The notes under the pieces are model-generated. The model was not told where the DNA came from. It did no database searches and saw only the letters and a list, made by a program, of their open reading frames with translations. Below, in pieces: positions 54,428 to 64,000 of a stretch of 64,000 nucleotides of DNA. Source of the stretch: Aquimixticola soesokkakensis (GTDB lineage Bacteria > Pseudomonadota > Alphaproteobacteria > Rhodobacterales > Rhodobacteraceae); the NCBI RefSeq assembly GCF_900172375.1, contig NZ_FWFS01000012.1:1-64000 (forward strand), read 5' to 3'. Position 1 is the first letter of the stretch, and each line of letters starts with the position of its first letter. Both the position numbers and the translations under genes were made by a program.

Positions 54428-55783
54428 TTAACGCTGCGCGACCGGCACGCAGGCCGCGTTTTCCGCCACGAGAGAGGCGCAGAAATGGCGGCTCTCCGAC
54501 AGGTCTGCAAAGCCCATGGCGCGCAGGCGGTAGAAGGTCGAGCCCCCGGAGGAGGCCTGTTCGATCACCCGGTCCTTGCCTGCCATCACATCGGAGAACC
54601 GCGTCGCGATGCGGTCCCATTCGGCGCGCGCAGTTGCCTCCGAGTCATAAGCGCCCAGTTGCACCATGCGGGTTCCGGCGGGCACATCGGCCACCGCGAC
54701 CTCCTCCACACCGCCCAGCGCCGCAAAGATGTCAGCCGCCACGGACGAGGGGTCCGCCGATAGCACCGCAGGGCTGTTGGCCTGGGCCGTTGCCACGTCG
54801 ATCACGCGGTTTTCAGGGCGCGCGCGCGGCACAGGCGAAGCGGTGACGCCCCGCGCCACATAGCCCGGCTCAGCGCTGGACAGCGACAGCGCGCCATCGG
54901 CCTCGAGGTCGGTTTGTGCGCCCGGCTGCTGGCCCGTCACCGCAGCGATTGCTTCGGCAGATCCCGGTGCAGGAGGCGGTGCGAGGGGCAGTGCAGCGCC
55001 ATCCACCGGATCGGCCTCAAGCGCGCCCAAAAGCGTGGTATCCTCGCCCAGCGCGTCGCTTTGCGCTCCCATCGGCGCCCGGCTGTCAGTGCCAAGGCTG
55101 CCAGCGGCAAGGCTGTCAGCAGCAAGGGCGCTCTCGGTCGTGCCGGCCTGTTGCGGCGCGGGCAGCGCAGGCAAATCCGCCTGCGCAACATCTTCGTCCG
55201 ACAAGCCCACCGTGCGCGGCGCCAGCACCAAGCGGTCGGGGGGCGGCGCGGCCTCGCCCTCGGCTGCGACGTTGTTCACACTCAGGCCCTGATGGTCGAC
55301 CACCTCGCCACCCGGGTCCTTGGGGGCAACCCGCATGTCCCCCTCCAGCGCGCTGACAACGGGAATGCCGCTGATATCGCGCACCATCAATTTATAGCCC
55401 CAAACCGCAAAGCCCCCCAAGAGCGCGATGGAAATCGCGGCGGCGGCGAATTGCGGCAGGCCAAGGCGCACGGGCGGTGGCGTGTCGTCGTCCTGCGCAA
55501 AACCGGCGTCCCCATAGGGGTCACTGCCCCCCTGCCCGGCGCGGGTTTGCACATAGCGATAGCCCTGCCCTTCCTGGGAAAAAGCCGATCCGCGCGCGCT
55601 CTGCGCGGCGATATTGTCCTGCCACTGCGGATTGGTCTGCTGGCTGGGCTGGTCAGAGGTGGTTGACGCCGCGGGCCGATGGGCCGCTTGCCAGTCTTCA
55701 TACCGCTCGCTTGTGCGCGCACGCGGCTTTTGGGGCGCAGAATGCCCCCTGAAACCGCCTTGCCCAATCGGGAAGTCTGCCAT
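54428..55783 (-). CDS. SPOR-domain membrane protein
   Basis: A 451 aa bitopic protein. A Gln/Ser-rich cytoplasmic part (1-~110) precedes one membrane helix (about 112-130) and a long Ala/Pro/Asp-rich periplasmic linker. The C-terminal SPOR domain (about 375-448; TRMVQLGAYDSEATARAEW) would bind denuded glycan strands at the division septum. ATG 55783 (MADFPIGQ) chosen over an upstream frame. It sits between argS and nagZ. Likely in septal peptidoglycan metabolism. Confidence 0.87.
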   Translation of the reverse strand: MADFPIGQGGFRGHSAPQKPRARTSERYEDWQAAHRPAASTTSDQPSQQTNPQWQDNIAAQSARGSAFSQEGQGYRYVQTRAGQGGSDPYGDAGFAQDDDTPPPVRLGLPQFAAAAISIALLGGFAVWGYKLMVRDISGIPVVSALEGDMRVAPKDPGGEVVDHQGLSVNNVAAEGEAAPPPDRLVLAPRTVGLSDEDVAQADLPALPAPQQAGTTESALAADSLAAGSLGTDSRAPMGAQSDALGEDTTLLGALEADPVDGAALPLAPPPAPGSAEAIAAVTGQQPGAQTDLEADGALSLSSAEPGYVARGVTASPVPRARPENRVIDVATAQANSPAVLSADPSSVAADIFAALGGVEEVAVADVPAGTRMVQLGAYDSEATARAEWDRIATRFSDVMAGKDRVIEQASSGGSTFYRLRAMGFADLSESRHFCASLVAENAACVPVAQR

Positions 55784-55886
55784 TGTTGCCTCGTCTTTGC
55801 CCCGCTTTTGGATACGGGTTGCTGCCTGCTCGCGGGAGGGACGCACCACGCCCCACCCTCAAACCTGTCCGACGGGCACCGTATTT

Positions 55887-57605
55887 TCAGCGCATCTCGT
55901 TGGCAGGCGTTACCCCGAGAATACCAAGACCTGCAGAAATAACAACGGCCACGGCGCGCGGCAGGGCGATTTTCGCCGAAGAAGCTGCCAGATCGTCCTG
56001 CAAGAAGCGCAACTGCGGCTTGTCATTGCCCTTGTTCCAGAGGGCGTGGAAATCCGAGGCCAGCTCGTAGAGGTAAAAGGCGATGCGGTGCGGCTCGTGA
56101 CCCTTGGCGGCAATTTCCACCTGACGCGGCCAATCGGCCAGCTTGCGCGCCAGCGTGATCTCCGCATCATCCGTCAGGTTCGCAACATCCGTCAGCGTCA
56201 CGCCGGCATCATGCGCCTTGCGCAGCACCGATTGCACGCGGGCATGGGCGTATTGCACGTAGAACACGGGGTTGTCTTTGGATTGCTCCATCACCTTGTC
56301 GAAATCGAAATCCAGCGGCGCGTCGTTCTTGCGGGTGAGCATGACGAAGCGGGTCACATCCGCGCCCACTTCCTCGACCACATCGCGCAGGGTCACGAAT
56401 GTGCCCGCGCGTTTGGACATCTTCATCTCCTGACCGTCCTTGATCAGTTTGACCAGCTGGATCAGCTTGATATCGCAGGCAACTTTCCCATCGGACAGGG
56501 CCGAAACAGCCGCCTTCATCCGCTTGACATAGCCACCGTGATCGGCGCCGAAAATGTCGATAATCTCGTCAAAGCCGCGCTTTACCTTGTTGTAGTGATA
56601 GGCAATATCGGGGGCGAAATAGGTCCAGGCGCCATCGGATTTCTGGATCGGGCGGTCCACGTCATCCCCATGCGCCGTCGAGCGGAACAGGGTTTGTTCG
56701 CGCGGCTCCCAATCTTCGGGCAGCTTGCCTTTGGGCGGTTCCAGCGTGCCGCGATAAATCAGCCCCTTGTCCTTCAACTCGCCGATGGCCGCTTCAATCA
56801 GCCCTGTGTCATAAAGCGACTTTTCCGAAAAGAAGCTGTCCATTTCGACGCCCAGCGATTTGAGATCGGCGCGGATCATGTCCATCATCGCTTCGGTCGC
56901 AAAAAGGCGTACATCCTGCAGCCAGACCTCTTCGGGCTGGTCAAGCAGGCTGTCGCCGTATTTTTCTTTCAACGCCTCGCCCACGGGGACCAGATAGTCG
57001 CCGGGGTACAGCCCTTCGGCCAGTTCGGGCGACAAGCCATTGGCCTCGCGGTAGCGTTCAAAGGCCGAACGCGCCAGCACATCGACCTGCGCGCCGCCAT
57101 CGTTGATGTAATATTCGCGCGTCACGTCGTATCCGGCGAAATCGAGCAGGCTGGCCAGCGCATCGCCAAACACAGCCCCGCGCGTGTGACCGACATGCAT
57201 CGGGCCGGTGGGGTTGGCAGACACATATTCGACGTTGACCTTTTTGCCCCCACCCATCGTCGAGGTGCCAAAGCTGTCGGCCTTCAATACGGCCTGCACA
57301 AGCGCGCCCCAGACGTCGCCCTCAAGACGCATGTTGATGAAGCCCGGCCCTGCGACCTCGGCCACAGCGACGCGCGGATCCGCCGCCAGTTTGACCACAA
57401 GGGCGTCGGCAATATCGCGCGGCTTTTTACCGGCGGGCTTGGCCAGAACCATGGCCGCATTTGTCGCCATGTCCCCGTGCAGCGCATCGCGCGGCGGCTC
57501 GACCGCGACGTTGGCGGTTTCCAGACCGGCGGGCAGCAGCCCCTCGGCAACCATCGCCTCAAGCGAAGTCAGGACAAGGGAACGAATATCGGCAAACAGG
57601 TTCAT
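55887..57605 (-). CDS. argS: arginyl-tRNA synthetase
   Basis: A 572 aa class I synthetase charging tRNA-Arg. The HIGH-type motif is in [16 protein letters not shown] and the KMSK-type loop is [10 protein letters not shown]; the C-terminal DALR anticodon-binding domain contains [18 protein letters not shown] 57605 (MNLFADIR) chosen over one 12 bases upstream. First gene of the argS-SPOR-nagZ-scpAB set. Confidence 0.96.
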   Translation of the reverse strand: MNLFADIRSLVLTSLEAMVAEGLLPAGLETANVAVEPPRDALHGDMATNAAMVLAKPAGKKPRDIADALVVKLAADPRVAVAEVAGPGFINMRLEGDVWGALVQAVLKADSFGTSTMGGGKKVNVEYVSANPTGPMHVGHTRGAVFGDALASLLDFAGYDVTREYYINDGGAQVDVLARSAFERYREANGLSPELAEGLYPGDYLVPVGEALKEKYGDSLLDQPEEVWLQDVRLFATEAMMDMIRADLKSLGVEMDSFFSEKSLYDTGLIEAAIGELKDKGLIYRGTLEPPKGKLPEDWEPREQTLFRSTAHGDDVDRPIQKSDGAWTYFAPDIAYHYNKVKRGFDEIIDIFGADHGGYVKRMKAAVSALSDGKVACDIKLIQLVKLIKDGQEMKMSKRAGTFVTLRDVVEEVGADVTRFVMLTRKNDAPLDFDFDKVMEQSKDNPVFYVQYAHARVQSVLRKAHDAGVTLTDVANLTDDAEITLARKLADWPRQVEIAAKGHEPHRIAFYLYELASDFHALWNKGNDKPQLRFLQDDLAASSAKIALPRAVAVVISAGLGILGVTPANEMR

Positions 57606-57719
57606 CTGGCGTCTCACGAAAAAGGGATCGTTTGCGGGTTTAGCATCCGCTGCGCTCAGGTCAATGCGATTGGGCGCTGCGCGACGGACGCCTTGAACGC
57701 ACCGCCCGCCGTTTTGCGC

Positions 57720-58676
57720 CTATTTGACGACGCGGGCCGCCAGAATGGGCCCCATGTCCTCAGCCTGAAGCAAGATCGCGGCGGGTTCGTCTCCGGCGAC
57801 TTCCACCGCGACATCAAGCGGCCGCGCGCCGTCCCATTCCCCCAGGACCTGCCAGCTTGTGACAACATTGGTGTAGTCGATCGTGCGGCCCGCATTTTCG
57901 CCGGACCGGATCGCGACCTGCGCGCGTGGCAGATACCGCACAAGCTGGATCAACATATCCTCGGGCAAGTCGCCCTCGGGGATCAAGGACACATGCAGGC
58001 TGTTGCCCTCGCGCACTGCCAGAAGATCAACCGGCACACCGGCCAGTTTACGGCGCAGCATGGCGATGGATTCGGCCAGCTTCATCGGCTTGGCCCCCGT
58101 CACACGGTCCAGCCCCTGCACGATAAACTGCGGGGTGTAGAGCGCGCGCGTTCCGGCGGCCTGCGCATAGGCGCGCTGACGGTCGGTAAAGGCCGCATCG
58201 CCAAAGGCATCTTTCCAGCCGATGTAATCCCAGTAGTCGACGTGAAGCGCGAGGGCCAGAATATCCGAGCGCCCCGCCAGATCGGTCAGCATCGCATCGG
58301 CAGGCGGGCAACTGGAGCAGCCCTGAGAGGTGTAAAGTTCGACAACCACGGGGAAATCGTGATCCACCCGCAGGGCGCGTTCGACAAAGGGCATCGGCGC
58401 GGGGCGCGATTTGCCCCACCCCGGAATGGCGTCCTGTCCGGGTGCGGGTAACTTGGGACGCTTGAGGGCTTGCCCCTGCCCGATTTGAGCTTGGCCGTTT
58501 TGAACTTGGCCGTTTTGAGCCGTCACAACCTGCGTGCGCGCGTTTTCGGCAAACCCGGCGCTTGCGCTTGAGACAGCGGCGCAAGCGGCCCAGAGCGACA
58601 GCGCCGCCACAGCCCGCGCGCCGCGCGTGGCGCTCGCGAAACCGGTCGAATGAAGCCCTGCGCGGCGATCAGCCAT
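57720..58676 (-). CDS. DUF1223 thioredoxin-fold exported protein
   Basis: A 318 aa protein of the DUF1223 family. An N-terminal signal (about 20-42) precedes a Gln/Asn/Gly-rich segment (QNGQVQNGQAQIGQGQ, encoded by short tandem repeats) and a thioredoxin-like domain with a CxxC-type motif LYTSQGCSSCPPAD. HVDYWDYIGWKDAF is a family hallmark. A periplasmic redox or metal role is plausible but unproven. Confidence 0.83.
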   Translation of the reverse strand: MADRRAGLHSTGFASATRGARAVAALSLWAACAAVSSASAGFAENARTQVVTAQNGQVQNGQAQIGQGQALKRPKLPAPGQDAIPGWGKSRPAPMPFVERALRVDHDFPVVVELYTSQGCSSCPPADAMLTDLAGRSDILALALHVDYWDYIGWKDAFGDAAFTDRQRAYAQAAGTRALYTPQFIVQGLDRVTGAKPMKLAESIAMLRRKLAGVPVDLLAVREGNSLHVSLIPEGDLPEDMLIQLVRYLPRAQVAIRSGENAGRTIDYTNVVTSWQVLGEWDGARPLDVAVEVAGDEPAAILLQAEDMGPILAARVVK

Positions 58677-58735
58677 GAACTGCCCTTTTAAAACGTCTGA
58701 AAGAAGTGCCCCAAGGGGCCCTCTGCGAAGGCGCC

Positions 58736-58765
58736 GTTTTCTTGAGCGCCGATTTCTTGAGCGCC
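58736..58765 (+). repeat. tandem duplication, 15 bp
   Basis: GTTTTCTTGAGCGCC and GATTTCTTGAGCGCC, one mismatch, 60 bases upstream of the DUF1223 start codon. Confidence 0.85.
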
Positions 58766-59112
58766 AGTCTTAAGCCTCCCTGCAGGGCTGCGCCAATCAA
58801 GGTTTTGCGAGATCGGCGTTAGCGGCGCGGTTCCTGTGCAAAGTGTTCCCGAAACTCCACAAAGACGCGGATAAATTCTACTGCTTTTGAGGTATAAACC
58901 CGCCGTTTTGCAAAATCGCACGGCCAAAGCCTGCGCGCTTTGCGCTGCTTCTTGGCCCACGGGCGGTTGGTTTCGGGCTTGAAAACACCCCGCCGCGCTT
59001 TCGCAAACCGCTCAAAACGACCGCCATTTCCCTGCCAGACGCCGCAACTGCCGCTATTTTCAGCACAAGCGCGTGCCAGCCCCCCGCAGCGCGCGCCCTG
59101 CACCGCCGCAGA

Positions 59113-59141
59113 TTGACCGCACCCGCCCGTGCGGATTTTCT
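59113..59141 (+). promoter_or_regulatory. candidate promoter for acnA
   Basis: TTGACC (59113-59118), 17 bases, TTTTCT (59136-59141). Good -35, weak -10. A palindromic candidate operator lies ~40 bases downstream. Confidence 0.3.
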
Positions 59142-59177
59142 GAATAAAATGCGTCTTTTCTGCAATGCGGCACTCAC

Positions 59178-59197
59178 TTGTGTACCATCGCATACAA
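59178..59197. promoter_or_regulatory. imperfect palindrome in acnA leader
   Basis: TTGTGTAC...GCATACAA, near-symmetric around CATC, about 90 bases before the acnA ATG. The outline resembles GntR/FadR-type sites (TTGTAT...ATACAA). Regulator unknown. Confidence 0.35.
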
Positions 59198-59286
59198 AAA
59201 AACACCCAGCCCCCCTTGAACGCGGGCGGCATTCGGGTGAAAAGCGATGCAGCGTAACCCTGTTCCTCGAAAGGGAGGCCAACTCC

Positions 59287-62067
<2,781 letters not shown>

Positions 62068-62093
62068 CGCGCCTCATCGATTGTCAAAAATTG

Positions 62094-62120
62094 AAAAGCC
62101 CCGCTTCTGCGGGGCTTTTT
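62094..62120 (+). terminator. intrinsic terminator after acnA
   Basis: AAAAGCCCCGC-TTCT-GCGGGGCTTTTT: 11 bp stem, 4-base loop and T-run, 27 bases after the acnA stop. Its final Ts are also the first bases of the dispersed element copy 3. Confidence 0.9.
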
Positions 62121-62142
62121 GGGTATTTGGGTCCGAAAGAAG
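62118..62142 (+). repeat. dispersed 25 bp element, copy 3
   Basis: TTTGGGTATTT, variable GGG, TCCGAAAGAAG, fused to the end of the acnA terminator and 72 bases before the next gene. Same orientation as the copies at 210 and 32170. Confidence 0.8.
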
Positions 62143-62214
62143 CCGTATCGGTACAGGAACCCAAAGCGCGCAAACCCGTTATCCCTATGTCCTCTGCTGA
62201 CAAGGATGCCCCCC

Positions 62215-62883
62215 ATGAGCGTTGTACAAAGTTTTTTCAATTCCCCTTGGTTCATCGGGACTTGGCTGGTTCTGGCTGTGATTTGTGTGGTTTTGGTCAT
62301 CCGCGATCTGGTCGTGAACAACAGCCATCTGATGTCCTTGATGAAAGTGGTCTGGACCTTGGCGGTTGCCTATTCCGGTCCGGTTGGCCTGCTGATTTAT
62401 TGGCGCACGGGACGCAAGGAGATCCCCGATGATGCGGATTGGCGGCGTGCCTTTCGCTCGGTCGCCCATTGCTATTCTGGTTGTGGCCTGGGCGAAATCA
62501 TTGGTGTGGTCCTGGTGACATGGCTGTTTGCGGCAAATAACTACGTCACCGCGGGGGTGACTTTTGGCCTTGCCTATGCCATCGGCTTTGCGCTTTCGCT
62601 GGGCCCCTTGGTGCAGGAGGGGGTCGCGCTGCGCAAGGCGCTGAAGGACACCTTTGTGGCAGAGACCCCGTCGATTTTGACCATGGAAGTCGTCGCCATT
62701 GCCGTGGACCTCACCCTTGCGGGCAAGGCCCATATGGGCGAGCCGATCTTTTGGGCGTCGCTTGTGGTGTCGCTGACCCTGGGGCTGTTTGCGGCCTATC
62801 CGGTGAACTACTGGCTTATCACCCACGGGATCAAGGAAGGCATGATGGATCCGCGCATGACGCATCACCATCCTGCCTCCTGA
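62215..62883 (+). CDS. DUF4396 integral membrane protein
   Basis: A 222 aa protein with about five membrane helices (roughly 12-28, 45-60, 92-110, 118-135, 175-200) and a C-terminal His-rich end (MTHHHPAS). HCYSGCGLGEIIG, with two cysteines, and GPVGLLIYWRTGRKEIP look conserved for the family. ATG 62215 is chosen because AAGGA lies 8 bases upstream. The His/Cys content invites a metal-handling idea, but the function is unknown. Confidence 0.8.
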   Translation: MSVVQSFFNSPWFIGTWLVLAVICVVLVIRDLVVNNSHLMSLMKVVWTLAVAYSGPVGLLIYWRTGRKEIPDDADWRRAFRSVAHCYSGCGLGEIIGVVLVTWLFAANNYVTAGVTFGLAYAIGFALSLGPLVQEGVALRKALKDTFVAETPSILTMEVVAIAVDLTLAGKAHMGEPIFWASLVVSLTLGLFAAYPVNYWLITHGIKEGMMDPRMTHHHPAS

Positions 62884-62889
62884 GGCGCA

Positions 62890-63516
62890 TCAGGCGGGGA
62901 GTTGCGCGCGGGCGGCCAGAGCCGCCTCATCATGCGCCGCCGCTTCGGCCACCCAAGGCATGGCCCCGCAGCGCGCCACCCAAGCACGGATCAGATCGTC
63001 GTCGGGTGTGAAATCGGGAAAGAAGAGAAAGGGCGAGGACAGCAGAAGATCGGCAGCGCAGTACTCATCGCCCAGCAGAAAGGGGCCCTGCGCCAAAGCG
63101 CTGCGCAGGTTTTGCGCAATCTCGGGCGCGCCGCGAAAGGCAGAAAGGAGCGCCGGGTTTTGCGCGAAACCGCCGAACTGGCCGACCAACACCGGCTCGA
63201 CCACATTGCCGTAATAGGCCAGCCAGCTCAGATAGGCGGGGTAGTCGGGATCGCCCAATCTGCGCCCCAGAGGGCTGTCAAAGACCTCGGGCAGAAAGTG
63301 GAACATCGCCGTGCGCTCGCGCATCCCGAGGCCATCGACGACCAGATAGGGCACTTTTGCCTCGGGATGGGGGTTGGCGGGATCGCGCTGCCCCGTGCCA
63401 TCCTGACGGCACACATCGACAAGGCGCAGATCGACCGCCTCCAGTTTTTCCATCGCCAGCAAAAGCGCAAGGACGTTGGTCGAGCGGCTATAGGGGGCGT
63501 GGTAGAATGTGATCAT
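62890..63516 (-). CDS. glutathione S-transferase family protein
   Basis: A 208 aa protein with an N-terminal thioredoxin-like domain (MITFYHAPYSRSTNVLALLLAMEKL; PYSRS at 8-12 supplies the likely catalytic Ser) and a C-terminal helical domain with LLGDEYCAADLLLSS. ATG 63516 has AAAGGAG 8 bases upstream; the longer frame is unsupported. Convergent with the DUF4396 gene (stops 6 bases apart) and divergent from the YafY-type regulator. Confidence 0.88.
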   Translation of the reverse strand: MITFYHAPYSRSTNVLALLLAMEKLEAVDLRLVDVCRQDGTGQRDPANPHPEAKVPYLVVDGLGMRERTAMFHFLPEVFDSPLGRRLGDPDYPAYLSWLAYYGNVVEPVLVGQFGGFAQNPALLSAFRGAPEIAQNLRSALAQGPFLLGDEYCAADLLLSSPFLFFPDFTPDDDLIRAWVARCGAMPWVAEAAAHDEAALAARAQLPA

Positions 63517-63613
63517 CGGGTATCTCCTTTGGGAAGGGGGCGGTCGGGCTTGACCGCCGATGCCCTGTTTTGGCACGGTGCTCCTGTCAATTTCTGTCAG
63601 GAGGTTGCGCAAG

Positions 63614-64000
63614 ATGGCGCGCTCGGATCGTCTGTTTCGTCTGCTGCACTGCATCCGCAGCCTGCCCCAGCCCGTCACGGCCGCACGGCTGGCCGCGGCA
63701 CTGGAGGTGTCCGAGCGCACGCTGTATCGCGACATCGACGCGCTGCGCCTTGCGGGCGCGCGTATCGAGGGGGCGGCGGGCCTGGGCTACACGATGATCG
63801 AGGACATTGCCCTTCCGCCGCAGACCTTTACCCAGTTGGAAATCGAGGCGCTGGTCCTTGGCCTTGGGGAGGTGCAGTTTCGCGGCGACACCGCGCTGGC
63901 CGAGGCGGCGCGCGACGCCTTGACCAAGATCACCGCCACCCTGCCCGATCGCCAGCAGCGTCAGGTTACCCACGCCGCCGGGCTGGTGCGGCGCTGGGAT
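63614..64000 (+). CDS. YafY/DeoR-type transcriptional regulator, 5' part
   Basis: The frame from ATG 63614 stays open to the window edge, giving 129 residues. It has a DeoR-like helix-turn-helix (about 1-60; FRLLHCIRSLPQPVTAARLA, then ALEVSERTLYRDIDAL), then the start of the region before a WYL domain (GYTMIEDIALPPQTFTQLEIEALVLG), as in YafY. It is divergent from the transferase across 97 bases, which suggests it controls that gene. The 3' end is missing only because the window stops. Confidence 0.85.
   Translation, partial: MARSDRLFRLLHCIRSLPQPVTAARLAAALEVSERTLYRDIDALRLAGARIEGAAGLGYTMIEDIALPPQTFTQLEIEALVLGLGEVQFRGDTALAEAARDALTKITATLPDRQQRQVTHAAGLVRRWD

Larger units (their letters stand above)
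58677..59286. other. divergent control region between DUF1223 gene and acnA
   Basis: 610 bases, no supportable gene. It contains a 15 bp tandem duplication (58736-58765), a candidate acnA promoter (59113-59141), and a TTGT...ACAA imperfect palindrome (59178-59197). The acnA ribosome site AAGGGAGG ends 9 bases before the ATG. Confidence 0.55.

Noticed and set aside
55614-58451. 945-codon plus-strand frame across argS and its neighbours
   Set aside because: It runs antisense through three genes with strong family evidence, and shows no domain or ribosome site.

Overview
This 64 kb window looks like a chromosomal segment of a GC-rich marine-type alphaproteobacterium, most likely order Rhodobacterales, family Rhodobacteraceae (Roseobacter group). 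This rests on protein resemblance and gene order recalled from that group: lptF-lptG-lptD-surA-pdxA-rsmA; yceD-rpmF-plsX-fabH-ihfA-merR-tRNA-Pro; argS-SPOR-nagZ-scpA-scpB; a DUF4167 protein; an OlsB ornithine-lipid acyltransferase; and an aglEFGAK alpha-glucoside locus. No database search was possible. I saw no phage, transposase, integrase or CRISPR array.

Layout. 1-256 is a gene-free, A/C-skewed stretch. 0.26-3 kb (minus) holds a glycerate 2-kinase and a purine/triazine-type amidohydrolase. 3.2-12.3 kb is a complete alpha-glucoside uptake and use module: binding protein, two permeases, GH13 alpha-glucosidase and ATPase on the minus strand, with a divergent LacI-type regulator and glucokinase. 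12.4-17.7 kb is a chemotaxis-type signalling operon (STAS, CheY, CheA, CheW, CheR, second CheY, unknown 134 aa protein) without CheB, CheD or a receptor. 17.8-21.5 kb holds ndk, an ABC-F ATPase, MarC and a retroviral-type aspartyl protease. 21.5-23.1 kb is the least explained part: two small exported proteins of unknown function facing each other across a hairpin and a tandem repeat. 23.2-33.1 kb holds pepA-holC and the divergent lipopolysaccharide-export, SurA, PdxA and RsmA operon. 33.2-41.2 kb holds DUF4167, prmC-prfA, an agmatinase-like gene, an outer-membrane beta-barrel protein, a second ABC-F ATPase and olsB. 41.5-49.7 kb holds msrB, bamE, yceD, rpmF, plsX, fabH, ihfA, a MerR regulator, tRNA-Pro(GGG) and a dCTP deaminase. 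49.8-58.7 kb (minus) holds a membrane diguanylate cyclase, then argS, SPOR, nagZ, scpA, scpB and a small basic protein, then a DUF1223 protein. 59.3-64 kb holds aconitase, a DUF4396 membrane protein, and a glutathione transferase divergent from a YafY-type regulator cut by the window edge.

The core genes are ordinary housekeeping. The more interesting material is non-coding: (i) a 25 bp element (11 fixed bases, 3 variable, 11 fixed) present three times in gene-free DNA; (ii) many short tandem duplications with 11-15 bp units in spacers and gene ends, one of which duplicates the scpA start codon; (iii) a roughly 360 nt rpmF leader made partly of 44-45 bp degenerate repeats; (iv) a second perfect copy, 42 kb away, of the LacI-type operator found in front of the agl operon; and (v) small upstream ORFs overlapping the first che gene and ihfA by four bases.
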